DNA of 64,000 nucleotides, from positions 34,689,787 through 34,753,786 of the forward strand of contig OY987298.1 in assembly GCA_963920635.1 (NCBI GenBank). Direction: 5' to 3'. Shown here in pieces: positions 12,726 through 22,919 of the stretch. Numbering within the stretch: position 1 is the stretch's first letter; every line of letters begins with the position of its first letter. Source of the stretch: Pseudeuparius sepicola (Eukaryota > Arthropoda > Insecta > Coleoptera > Anthribidae). Both the position numbers and the translations under genes were made by a program. The notes under the pieces were generated by a model that was not told where the DNA came from, searched no databases, and worked only from the letters and a program-made list of their open reading frames with translations.

Positions 12726-13260
12726 AAGCAGTCAAGTTGAGCTGAATACATATTGTACACCTTATCTGGTCCCTGTTTTGGATACTTTTATCACAGTCAT
12801 GATAATAATACTGGGCTTTTTTACTTAGAAATTGGTAATCGTTTTTCGTTTTATTGTTTACGTTTTATAAGGAGTTTAACCTCAATTGAACATACTGACG
12901 CTGTCTGGCGTTAGGCGGCGCGTCAGTCGTAGGCCACGAACGACGTTGCCGGACTTCGTCAGCTTTTATGCCTGACAATTTCCTTAAATTCATTTAGCTA
13001 TTTTTATCGCCTTCAATTTAATATCAACCAAAATACTATCAAGGACTAACATTTTTATAAGTAAATTATCAACGATTTCATTTTATACTAAATTCATTTG
13101 CATTATATTTTTGTGGGTTGCCTTGGTTACCAGCTCCCGACTGGACGATCTGGCAGTACCGCAAGAACGGAATCTGTGGCGCCGCGCCGCGCTGTTGTCA
13201 AGCATTCCGCTTTCATAATCAAGTCCCAGAAAACAGGGGTCAGGTTGTGGGTTTTCTGGG
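12416..13260. promoter_or_regulatory. Cluster of GTGGGTTTTCTGGG motifs, candidate transposase binding sites
   Basis: GTGGGTTTTCTGGG occurs at 12416-12429, 12661-12674 and 13247-13260, all on the + strand. CCCAGAAAAC occurs inverted at 13225-13234. The last nine bases of the motif (TTTTCTGGG) equal the outer end of the TIR. All copies are on the THAP side of the P-like element. P transposase is known to bind internal subterminal sites through its THAP domain. Assigning that role here is inference. Confidence 0.5.
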
Positions 13261-13491
13261 CTCAGATAAATAGAATAAATGGTTCGTAAAACATTATAAT
13301 TTTACTACCGGCACACATTAGATAATATTAATTGCTTTCATATTAATTTTATTGGTATACCTACCCAAAATGAATAAATGATAGTGAAAAATATGTTGAC
13401 ATGTTTTAACCTTTCTAAGGATCTGGCGGCCTAGCAATACTCTCCGTCCCCACCACCTCATAAAAATACCCCTCTGCCCTCTTAAATTAGC

Positions 13492-13523
13492 CAAGTGCCA
13501 CTTCTGATTCGTCCTTTTCTGGG
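13492..13523 (-). repeat. Right TIR of the P-like element
   Basis: Exact reverse complement of 8645-8676. It lies on the 5' (THAP) side of the transposase gene, 0.8 to 1.1 kb from the repeated GTGGGTTTTCTGGG motifs. Confidence 0.95.
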
Positions 13524-13565
13524 GTGAAGTCAACCACAAAATATATAGGTTAAGAAATGCTTTTG
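13524..13565 (-). pseudogene. SWIM-type transposase fossil, part 2 (upstream side of the P-like insertion)
   Basis: The minus-strand frame F-L-N-L-Y-I-L-W-L-T-S runs into the target duplication and continues at 8637 with L-Y-N-E-Q-Y. It resembles the aromatic-rich W-containing stretch that precedes the SWIM finger in this family. It degrades upstream, where an in-frame stop appears within about 80 bases. Confidence 0.45.
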
Positions 13566-13860
13566 CCTGGCAACAGCGCTGACAGGAGGCAGAACGGTCA
13601 GCGCCACCTTACCGGGTTGGATGAACCTTGGTTGGAATTTCTGTAAGGAATTCTGCGGGGGGGAGGGGCAAAGGGGGAGAAGCGGGAAATTTGAACTAGG
13701 ATCTCCCACTGGAATATTGAATTACTTTTAATTATTGCTTTATTTCAAAAAAAGAGCGCATAATGTGATATATTCCGCCACATTATGTGTTCCTTTTCAG
13801 AAATAAAACAATTAAAAGGACTACAGGGATATATTAAAGTATTTTCGTTTTTTTTATATA
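13566..13860. other. Short unassigned spacer
   Basis: Lies between the P-like and mariner-like elements. It holds a G-rich run near 13659-13690 and otherwise AT-rich sequence. No gene was seen. Confidence 0.5.
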
Positions 13861-15799
13861 CAGTGTGACCCATTTGTTTTGGGGTCAGTCTGTAAAAAGT
13901 GTCTCAATCGTGCGATTTGGCTGATTTTTTTTTAAATTGTAGAGCTCGATGAACTGCACATTTTGAACAAAAATTGCCTGGTTCGCATAAAATCCAAAGC
14001 CTACTATGACCGTTTTTATGAGCAAAATTTTAAGAAACCATATTAGCGTTTTTTTTTGAAAAAATCTGTGTGCGCCAATGGATTGAGCACCCCTCGAAAT
14101 GGGTATGTACAAAATTTCATCAAAATATTTCAAGTAATAACGATTTTGTAGAAAAATTAAAAATGCAGCCAAGGTACGTCTTTATTTTCAAAAATTCAAA
14201 GTTGGCCATGGAAAATAATTGAATTGTTTACTTTTATTAAGTGTCAAACTGTCTAAATTGAGTTCAGAAATTGTTTGTGCTCAATACAATTAATTATCAT
14301 AATTATGGAATATTTAAGCATAAGAGACAAAATAGAAATTGTTCGACTCGTGGGCGACAACGAGCGCTCGGCAGCAGAAGCTGCGGCCGAATTTAACAAT
14401 AGACACCCAGGTAGATCAGTGAGTCGAAGTACTGTACAACGTATAAACAATATTTTTGATGAAACTGGATCGATTTCTAAAAATTTATTAAAAACTAGGC
14501 AAAATGGACGCCGTGGACTTGTTGAAAATAACAATCAAATTCTGCAATACTTTAGTGACAATCCTCGAAATAGTGTTCAAACGGCTAGTTTAGACCTTCA
14601 TATACCCAGAGAGAGTATAAGGAGATGTTTGAGACAAAACAAAATAAAACCGTTTAAGCCAAAATTTTTGCACACCCTGGAACCAGGAGATGAGGAGAGA
14701 AGATTAGAATTTTGCTATTGGCTGCAAGGTGAATATCTCCATAATGGCAACTTTTTAAATGAAATTTTATTCACCGACGAAGCCACGTTTACTACAAATG
14801 GTGTAGTATCAAGTCAAAACTGCCGTCACTGGTCAGCTGAAAATCCAGAGTTTATAATAAATGCAAGGAGACAATATTCACAAAAAATTAACGTTTGGTG
14901 TGGAATACTACGCGACAGAATAATTGGCCCATTTTTCTTTGAAGGGAATTTGAATGCGGCTGGCTTCTTGAAATTTCTAGAAATTGAATTTAGAAATGCT
15001 TTAGATGAGTTACCATTAAGATACCGTTTAAATTTAAAGTTACAGTTAGATGGCAGTCCTATTCATAATGCTCGTTTAATCAGAAACTGGCTAGATAATA
15101 ATTTTGAAAACTGTTGGATAGGGCGAAATAGTCCTTTCTGTGAGTGGCCACCGAGATCTCCGGACTTAACTCCTTTAGATTTTTTTCTTTGGGGTACACT
15201 TAAGCAAAATGTTTATAAGTCAAGACCCCATAATTTACAAGAACTGCAAGCTAGGATAAACCGTAGTTGTGAGGAAATTACTCCACAGCAAATACGAAAT
15301 GTAATTTTGAATGTACGCAAGAGGAACGACAAATGCATTGTAGAAAATGGAGGCTTGGTAGAAGTTACAAAAATTTTATAATTTTAATTGTTTTTATGTT
15401 TTGTGTTTATAAGCATAAGGTTGTATTATTACAATTCAATTATTTTCCATGGCCAACTTTGAATTTTTGAAAATAAAGACGTACCTTGGCTGCATTTTTA
15501 ATTTTTCTACAAAATCGTTATTACTTGAAATATTTTGATGAAATTTTGTACATACCCATTTCGAGGGGTGCTCAGTCCATTGGCGCACACAGATTTTTTC
15601 AAAAAAAAAACGCTAATATGGTTTCTTAAAATTTTGCTCATAAAAACGGTCATAGTAGGCTTTGGATTTTATGCGAACCAGGCAATTTTTGTTCAAAATG
15701 TGCAGTTCATCGAGCTCTACAATTTAAAAAAAAAATCAGCCAAATCGCACGATTGATACACTTTTTACAGACTGACCCCAAAACAAATGGGTCACACTG
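13861..15799. mobile_element. Complete mariner-superfamily transposon with 367-bp TIRs
   Basis: It starts with CAGTGTGACCCATTTGTTTT (13861) and ends with its reverse complement (15799). It is flanked by TA on both sides (13859-13860 and 15800-15801), the TA duplication of the Tc1/mariner superfamily. The inverted arms are 13861-14227 and 15431-15799 and differ at only a few positions (for example CTCAATCG versus CATCAATCG-type substitutions and T-run lengths). An intact transposase lies between them. This looks young and possibly autonomous. Confidence 0.96.
14305..15381 (+). CDS. Mariner-superfamily DD42D transposase, intact
   Basis: Cut-and-paste transposase of the IS630/Tc1/mariner superfamily. 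An upstream in-frame ATG at 14275 is possible. The ATG at 14305 is preferred because M-E-Y-L-S-I-R-D-K-I starts the usual helix-turn-helix region (DUF4817-like, about the first 70 residues). A second DNA-binding part follows. The catalytic domain has L-F-T-D-E-A-T-F, then L-Q-L-D-G-S-P-I-H-N-A, then W-P-P-R-S-P-D-L-T-P-L-D-F-F. Counted from the 14275 start, the aspartates are D168, D259 and D302, with 42 residues between the last two, longer than the 34 of classic mariners. The frame of 358 codons has no stop or shift. The gene sits centrally between the long TIRs, which probably also hold its promoter and poly(A) signal. Confidence 0.94.
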   Translation: MEYLSIRDKIEIVRLVGDNERSAAEAAAEFNNRHPGRSVSRSTVQRINNIFDETGSISKNLLKTRQNGRRGLVENNNQILQYFSDNPRNSVQTASLDLHIPRESIRRCLRQNKIKPFKPKFLHTLEPGDEERRLEFCYWLQGEYLHNGNFLNEILFTDEATFTTNGVVSSQNCRHWSAENPEFIINARRQYSQKINVWCGILRDRIIGPFFFEGNLNAAGFLKFLEIEFRNALDELPLRYRLNLKLQLDGSPIHNARLIRNWLDNNFENCWIGRNSPFCEWPPRSPDLTPLDFFLWGTLKQNVYKSRPHNLQELQARINRSCEEITPQQIRNVILNVRKRNDKCIVENGGLVEVTKIL

Positions 15800-17360
15800 T
15801 ATATTTAAAACAAAAACCAAAGAAACATATCAGGCAGGTATAATAATAATAATTCTCGCCCTCACAATACTCCAATCTAGGAGTATTGTGGGGGGGGGAG
15901 GGGTGGCAATTACTATTATTTAGGATTATTTCTGTCACCACCACCAATAAAACCATATACAAAAACTTAATTAATAGAAACAAAATAAAAATTAACTCCT
16001 ATTTAGAAAATACATATCACAGGTCCTTGGTCCTCTTTCAGTCCGGATAAATCACAGATAAACAGTCTTGGTCATTGTTAATATTCCCAGTCTACCGAAC
16101 TTGGTTCGGCAATCCGGAAACATGTAATAAAGATAAAATCGATTAGTGAGTTCCTTATCAGCAGATCGCAATGGCTACAAGTAAGGGAAGCAAATATGTT
16201 AGATAGGAAATAATAAAGACAGTTAGAAATTTTTAAACTTCTTGAGTTTTTTAGTATGTCCCTCACTAATTCGCTTCGTACCTTTTTTCTCCCTGATATA
16301 CTTAAAAATAGTTAACCTCACACATTATTTATTAATGAATAAAGCAATTTGACCTATTGTGGATGATGTTGAAGTAACTCCGGCCATGTCTGAGATTCTT
16401 CGGGGACACGCCACCTGCTGCGTCTTCTATTCTCAAATTAAGTTGCCTCCATTCTCCGTTTCAACAGTTTCCATTGTATCTGAAATAATAAAAAGGTGTT
16501 ATTTTTTACTATCGGTACCACCTATCTTTAAATCAAACAGAAAACTACTACTGGAGTTAAACAATAAAAAACACATTAAAACACACTAAACACAGAAAAT
16601 AATAACTGCTGAAAAACAACGACTACTAAGTAGACGGGGCTTTCAGTATGAGTCATTTTAGCAGTTGAACGAAACTGGTTCGACTATGCTTTTACTTACT
16701 ATTGATATTAATCTAGTGGTAATAACACAGACAAGAAGAAACAACAGGAATAAAGGGAATAAATATAACTTGTAACAGTGTCTCTAAAAATAGCCCCCTA
16801 ACCATACTTTTAACACTGCCTATTCATATTTGGAATATTCCTCGAATAACACATTGATAATAACTCGGGAAGAACTGTTATGAGTTATGGCATTAATAAA
16901 TAATAACATATTTGACTTACCTTGTTCGAGATTGTTGATATATTTTTTTATTAAAACTTCAAAATTTGCAAATTCATCGATCGCCCAAGGCGTCTGATCC
17001 GGCGATTCTATTGGTCCAACCCTCCAACCCGTAATGTGTAGGCAACCCGTTTAACATAGGGTCGCGTTCAGAGCGAATATAGCTCACTTTTTGCTACCTT
17101 CGATCATACCCTTCGGCCTTCACAACCCGACGTAATGGCCGACCTGTGTTGCCAATGCGCCGGACCCAGTTGCATACCCCTGAAGTCAACCAGGAAAATA
17201 ACTTCGAACAAATTCCGGGAGTTTTAGATTTTGTTGGAAAGTATTCGTGTTGATGTCTTAAAACAAAAACCGAAGAGTCCGCAGCGCAAAAGAGTGTGCG
17301 ATTTTTTTTATTTAACAATAACTGTCAAAAATATAGGTTTTTTGTTAATAACTTACATTA
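15800..17360. other. Unassigned stretch
   Basis: AT-rich with a C/G run at 15890-15905. 16960-17300 is somewhat GC-richer without a recognisable product. On the minus strand near 16480 there is an acceptor-like TTATTATTTCAG followed by ATACAATGG, but the frame stops after 13 codons, so no gene is called. Confidence 0.4.
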
Positions 17361-17589
17361 CAGTCTCGAAAACGTGAACTAATTAAGGATGGCCGTGTTC
17401 ATGTTTTCGAATAATTCACGTTACAGAATATGGTAGGTATACAATAAATATTAAAACTTAAGAAAAATAAAAATAAACCTTTTATTATTATGAAAAATGC
17501 ATAAACTAAAAATATTAATTAAAAAATGGTGCATATTATAGTATACACAACTTATTTTTTAGTAAAAAAAGTAAAATAAACTCAATTGT

Positions 17590-18040
17590 TGGGACGATTT
17601 TTGAATTGAGAGGATGCTGGCCTGTTCCCGTAGTCTTTGTCAGACTTGAATATCGTCATGGTCAATATTATTCTGTTCAGAGCATTCCAACCCTATGTTA
17701 AAGAAGCTAATTGCTTCATTGTGATTTACTCTATTTTTGATTGGACCATCATCTACCGTGTTTTGGTCAGGTTCATCACTAAGGTCGCAACAGTTTCTTC
17801 TTCTCCTTCACTGCAAATGTCTTTATTCCACTGCTCTAAGTTATTGAATTGGTAGCTTTGGGTTTGATTAATTTTGTGTAATAAATTGATGTTACCAAAA
17901 CATCATTAACACTTAATATTTCCTGACGAATAAGGGTTGCCAGAGGTTTGTCCTCATCAGGGTCTTCAGCAGGTTCTGCCAAGATGTTTTTCCAGCATTT
18001 TGGATCCAATTGTAAGGTTAGATAGTTTGGTATCTTATTT
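17590..18040 (-). pseudogene. Jerky/Tigger-type (CENP-B-like DDE) transposase C-terminal fossil
   Basis: Read on the minus strand from 18040, the frame gives P-N-Y-L-T-L-Q-L-D-P-K-C-W-K-N, then E-D-P-D-E-D-K-P-L-A-T-L. After stops and shifts come N-N-L-E-Q-W-N-K-D-I and N-H-N-E-A-I-S-F-F followed by L-R-E-Q-A. The order W-K, acidic stretch, then S-H-x-E-A and L-R-x-x-A matches the C-terminal tail of pogo/Tigger/jerky transposases. The N-terminal DNA-binding part and DDE core are missing. At least two frame changes and several stops are present. Family recognition is moderate. Confidence 0.6.
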
Positions 18041-18045
18041 GGTGC

Positions 18046-18066
18046 CTAACTAACTAACTAACTAAC
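18046..18066. repeat. (CTAA)n microsatellite
   Basis: Five perfect CTAA units followed by C. Confidence 0.95.
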
Positions 18067-18270
18067 CTGCTGCAGCTTGTTCCTCACTATTGTGCAACAA
18101 TAATAAAGCGGAATACAAAATTCGATTCGATCGTTTTTTCGCGAATCTTCACGTTTTAGAATACGAATTTTTTACCGTTCACGTTTTAGAGTATGCAGAG
18201 GAACGAAACCAAACGTTCATGTTTTTGGATGTTCACGTTATGGTATGTTCACCTTTTAGAGACTCCACTG

Positions 18271-19375
18271 TATTTAATAAGCGTTTTTATAGAATTTAAG
18301 TAAGACCATTCGAAAGAGCAGGCAATTTCTCAAAAAAATGTATTTGCATATTTTTTGTAAAATAATTAAGTAATGAATGAGAATTTTTTAAGATCATACG
18401 TTTTCATGCTTCCTCGTATTTAAGAGGCAGCCGAAATCATAGAAGAATCTACTACGACTTCTTCTATGCCGAAATTGAGAGCGGCGCGTGGAGCGCGAGA
18501 CAGTTAAACAGTAATAACTTTTTACACACACAACTAATTCATATGCAACAAAGTTTATTGGAAAGTGATACCGTAAAGCAATTAAAAAAATCTTGTAGCA
18601 TTAATTTCCACGAAGGGATACGCCTGTCGTATTATTGTAAAGTTGGTCTTGATCAAAATTTCATGCATTTTTACAATAATTGACGTTACATGGTCAATTT
18701 GTAATATTTTTGAGCAATATTACAGAAAGTTTATACTAAATGTATGTACTTTTGAGAGAGCAATATAAGATTACGATATAGAACCTCGTTTGTTTTTTTT
18801 TTCACTTTGAACATAGAGATTTTTCATAAAGTGTTGCTATCGTATATTCAATATTTATTTCAAACGCTCATAATATCCGCATAAAATTAGATATTGAAAC
18901 TCAATAGGTGACTTTTTTGAAGCTTAAAACGTGTGCTTTTTGATAGCATAAGTAATTTTAATGTATTTCTCTTTTTCCTCGTTTATTTTTGCAGTAAACC
19001 GCGTTATAATTAATTTCCCGAAACGCAGAAACTCGATTTTTCTTATTTTTAAATCCAAGAATCAAGCTGGAGGAGGTTTCTTACTGGGTTTCTACATAAT
19101 TTCCGCTCGAGATTATCAGCTTTTGAAAAAAAAAACTCTCTTCATGTGTTCTCAGCTTTCAAACAATAATACGAATTATCTAATAAATATAAATAAATAT
19201 AATAATTTCCGCTTTCTTTGTCGTAAATACTTCATACTGAGAACATGCGTTTGTATGTGTGTATGTATATGCGTGTTTGTGAGGCGTGTTAGTCGGCAGG
19301 TAGTCGGCAGATGTCCAGATGTCATTCTGTTCCCTTGGAGCACAGCTTGTATTGGCGTGGGGACGAATGGCACAG

Positions 19376-19377
<2 letters not shown>
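18271..19377. other. Unassigned AT-rich stretch
   Basis: No homologous frame was found. A 633-base open frame at 18961-19593 runs through the AT microsatellite and is treated as chance. Confidence 0.5.
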
Positions 19378-19454
<77 letters not shown>

Positions 19455-19468
19455 ATATATATATATAT
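19378..19468. repeat. (TA)n microsatellite, about 90 bp
   Basis: Alternating TA with two single-base interruptions (a C near 19408 and another near 19453). Confidence 0.97.
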
Positions 19469-20569
19469 CCCCGAAAATCCAAGCTAGATACAGGGTGAAG
19501 AGGTACCATATCTCAGGAATTAATAGTCCTGGAGCTTTGGGAAAAAATAATATGGTCACGAAAAATCGCTGGAAATTATTTTTAAGTTTGTAGGGCGGCC
19601 GCTAGGGGGCGTATTCGCAACAGTTTATTTGAAAAATGAGTTTTCTCAAAAAAAATAACTAATAAATATTTAAATTTTTTGCAGTCTTCAGCAAATTCTG
19701 AACAAGGATTAAGGATTTTTTGCAAGGATCGTTAAGGATTTTTTGCGCTTGCTCTTCAAATAATAGAGGTGAGACGGGCGGATAAACCTTGACTTGAAAA
19801 AATGCTGCGAACTCCGGTTTGGTTTAACTGAATTGGTTGAATTTGGGCTTGTTGAAGAGATATTTCCTTCTTCTATCAAATGATTGTCCAGTAAGATCAT
19901 TTCGAATTTCGTGGTCACCGCCAGAGGGCGCAATTCAAAAAATTTCCCTTTTATTACAATTTTCTCCGAAATTTTAAATTCAATAACATATTTATTCTGT
20001 TATAATCGAAAACTAGATTACATTTACAACAAAAAATACTCTGGTATTTCTATATCTTCATTAGTTTCGGAGTTATCGCCAAAAGAATAATTATAAACAT
20101 GTTATTTGAAAGAATAAGGTAGGTATTTGATTTCAAAGATTTCCCTGGTCAAGCATGCCATGAAATAAATAAAAATCTGCTTGAACTTTTCGTAAATAGC
20201 TAGATTTTCACTTTTTATTCCGTTAAACGTATTTCTAATTTACTTACCTTACCTGTCGTATTGATATGAGATTATGATGATTATGAAGAAAATTCGATTA
20301 TTCTTGCATTCAACTTCATTTTTACTAGGCGTAATTTTGTTTTTCATTTTTTTAAATTCATATTCATAATCGTCATCTCAAAAAACATAAAAGTATGATT
20401 CTACAATTAATTGTAGACGATTTTTGAGAAATTTCATTTAAAAATCGATTTTTTGATTTTTTTTTAAAGCGCACTTTGTCAACCTGCGGACTTTTAAATA
20501 AAAGTATGTTTGAAGGTGTTTCAAAAGGTTTGATTCAAATCCATGACTTCCCTAATTAATTCCTAATTA
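19469..20569. other. Unassigned stretch with a paired CGCC/AGGGGGCG motif
   Basis: GGCCGCTAGGGGGCGTATTC (19595-19614) and ACCGCCAGAGGGCGCAATTC (19917-19936) resemble each other about 320 bases apart. They may be two parts of one old repeat. No gene was recognised. Confidence 0.4.
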
Positions 20570-21080
20570 ACACCATTTTTCGTCTGCGTTGACTCCACTG
20601 ATAGGCGATATCACAACTGATACCGTGTCGCATTCTTAAATCTTAAGTATATTCTCAACCTAGTAAATCCTGGATCATTTGCATTAAGGTCGATTTCTAG
20701 TATACGTTATCCTTCTCAATTGGTCCAGGTCTATTGGCGGAAATAAAGGTATATGTTGCGGTGACAAAGCGACCCATTATTGTGCACGTCTGCAAATTAG
20801 ATTTTCCGCTTCCACTCGATCTTGGACTACATTAATTTCTTCAGATTGTATAATTATCTGCTCAGCTATTGCCGTGTTGCCTCCGTCCATCGTAATGAGC
20901 GGATGATATTTATTAATAATGGCTCCAGATATGTTGAGAAAATTGCGCACTATTGCGCAGATTTGAGATATGTGACGTGTTAATAAGTGAGAGAAAAACT
21001 TGAATATATTTTCATATGGCCGTTGCGAGCTTCTATACGACCCACCTCGTCTTTGTAACTAGGCGAGCCCTATTGGCTTG
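20570..21080 (-). pseudogene. DDE_Tnp_4-like nuclease fossil (same kind as the SWIM-ended family)
   Basis: Reading the minus strand from about 21080: R-A-R-L-V-T-K-T-R-W-V-V, then A-R-N-G-H-M-K, then G-A-I-I-N-K-Y-H-P-L-I and N-V-V-Q-D-R-V-E. After further shifts come N-D-P-G-F-T-R-L-R-I-Y and R-F-K-N-A-T-R-Y-Q-L. This order is what I recognise from insect DDE_Tnp_4/nuclease proteins that end in a SWIM finger, so the fragment would lie just upstream of the domain seen at 8507-8644. Several frameshifts and stops make it non-functional. No TIRs could be assigned. Confidence 0.6.
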
Positions 21081-21814
21081 TTCAGGTTTTAGTTTTACAA
21101 TTGTTTACATCAAAATATTTCGGAAAGAAATGTTAATTAAAATATTATATTAATTAAAATGGTTCAAAACATTGTTAAAATTATTTGTGGCAGTGTCTAG
21201 ATAGCTGAAAACAACAAGATAAAACCGCATAACTACACTTTTGCGATCGCGTTCGTCCCTGTGGCCGAGTGGGGTGAAATCTTATAGCCTACCGACCAAT
21301 CGCGGAACGTCATTGAACACGTGGTTTTATTTACGCCAGGCGTAAGGATTGCTCGATTTTGGTATAGGTATATGCATTTTGGTTTTTCTTTAGCTTTTTT
21401 TGGTATTTTTTCGCTCTTTAGGTCTCGCTTTAGGTAGATACATAATTCCCGATATTATTATATATATATTATTAAGTATTTGTTGAGAACAAAAACTCGA
21501 ATCCTTAATAATATAGAAACAAAAAAAAAATGTGGCAAGCTTTGCAAGTATAAAAGAAAAGCCAGGAAAAAAGGATTTAATTAATAATAAGTACCTAGGT
21601 ATCTACTCTGTTCTTATATATAGTACATAAAGTTAAATGTTAAATTAATATTTTTTCAATATGTCCTTTTATAAAATAAATAAGATTGTTGATAAAAAAC
21701 TATCGGCACTTAAAATTTTATCTAAATTTTACCTAATTTTTGTATTACGACGGGTCAAGGGGTCCTTAAATAAATTTAGCCTAGGGCCCAACATAGCTCT
21801 AATCCGCCCCTGCT
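21081..21814. other. Unassigned AT-rich stretch
   Basis: No gene was seen. A short GC-richer block at 21240-21350 (around GATCGCGTTCGTCCCTGTGG) has no recognised identity. Confidence 0.45.
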
Positions 21815-22581
21815 AAGTTGCACCCCTGAGAAGGTATAGGCCTTGAAAGTGGGCTTTGAAATTTCGAAAAAAAATCAATATCTCAATTAATATTCATAGA
21901 AAACATAGTTTAATTGTACCATTTTAAAGGGTTGATACACAGTGGTGCACCCTAAGAATGTGACAGAACTTTATCACTTTCACCAAAACGCGAATAACTG
22001 AAAACACCTCTTGCAGATGTGATATTTGAAATCTTTGAAAATTCAAAAGTTAGCTATGAAATTAAACGTAAAACTTGACTATCGGGAAAAACGTCATTTA
22101 ATTTTAGTAATTATTTTAATAATTTTCGACGAAGAATAAATTTATGCCTCAGAGAAAACGATGATAATTATCAACAATTTCTAAAATAACTCTTCAGTGC
22201 ATATTATTGTTATTCGTGTTGTTTTGATTCTTTTTCCATTAAATGGTTGTTATTCAAGTTTGACGTTTAATTTAATAGCCAACTTTTGAATTTTCAAAGA
22301 TTTTAAATATCACCTCTGCGCAATACGTGTTTTCAGTTATTCGCGTTTTTGGCGAAAGCGATAAACGAGGCGATAAAGTTATTCGAAAACTAACAAGAGT
22401 AAAAAAAGTTTTAGAATGAAATAATTCTTCCTAACACAAAGGAACAATTTTGTAAGTCCGCCAACGGACAAAAAAGTTCTGTTTCTGGTTTTCCAAGTTC
22501 AAAAATAACTGAGATATTGTTTTTTTTTCGAAATTTCAAAGCCCACTTTCAAGGCCTATAACTTCTCAGGGGTGCAAACTC
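21815..22581. mobile_element. Foldback element, about 765 bp
   Basis: GCACCCCTGAGAAGGTATAG at 21820 is mirrored by CTATAACTTCTCAGGGGTGC ending at 22575. The inversion continues inward through AGGCCTTGAAAGTGGGCTTT and a second shared block (GCGAATAACTGAAAACAC near 21991 with its partner near 22330). Arms are about 260 to 320 bases. There is no transposase frame and no clear target duplication. Confidence 0.8.
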
Positions 22582-22919
22582 AGACAAATAATAGACATAG
22601 ACTAACCTAACCTGCATTGTAATCAGACAACATAAAAAATTACTACTCAAAACAAAAACAACAAATTTGACACTTAAGCCTGCATCATTGATAACCAGAG
22701 GTTACGTTTCCTATGCCACAAATCCAACACTTTAATCTTCCCATCATTCTTAAAACTACACTAATTCACAAATTACTAACTTAACTATATGTCTTTTGTC
22801 CAATAGCCCAAAATATCCTCAAAAAAAAACCAAGAATAATGCAAAAGTAAACACTCGAAACATATCAACACAAACCTGCGAAATCTCAAGGAACTCTAGA
22901 TCAGCTGTTGGGGCATAAT

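Larger units (their letters stand above)
8645..13523. mobile_element. Complete P-element-like (THAP transposase) transposon, 4879 bp
   Basis: The ends are perfect inverted copies over 32 bases, starting CCCAGAAAAGGACGAATC (8645-8676) and ending GATTCGTCCTTTTCTGGG (13492-13523). Both are flanked by GTGAAGT (8638-8644 and 13524-13530). The duplication is 7 bp, or 8 bp (GTGAAGTC) if one terminal base is assigned differently. P elements have about 31-bp TIRs and 8-bp duplications. Inside, on the minus strand, is a THAP-type transposase gene with three introns. Perfect TIRs argue for a fairly recent insertion, although the gene is frame-broken. Confidence 0.93.
17361..18270. mobile_element. Internally deleted Tigger/pogo-type element
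   Basis: The left end CAGTCTCGAAAACGTGAAC (17361) and the right end GTTCACCTTTTAGAGACTCCACTG-type sequence (to 18270) are imperfect inverted repeats with TA on both sides (17359-17360 and 18271-18272). Inverted copies of GTTCACGTTTTAGA or ATGTTTTCGA words recur inside each end, typical subterminal repeats. The interior is a minus-strand transposase remnant. Confidence 0.75.

Noticed and set aside
14253..14534. Open frame antisense to the mariner transposase start
   Set aside because: It lies opposite a well-supported transposase and has no independent evidence.
16359..16589. Possible small gene or first exon
   Set aside because: On the minus strand an acceptor-like site and ATG are present, but the frame ends after 13 codons and there is no recognisable protein.
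18961..19593. Open frame of 210 codons on the + strand
   Set aside because: A third of it is the TA microsatellite read as Ile-Tyr repeats. The rest has no recognisable domain, and the antisense frames are also open for the same reason.
21240..21350. tRNA or tRNA-derived SINE head (CCTGTGGCCGAGTGGGG)
   Set aside because: It resembles a B-like word by chance, but no A/B box pair or cloverleaf could be folded. No tRNA was found anywhere by eye.
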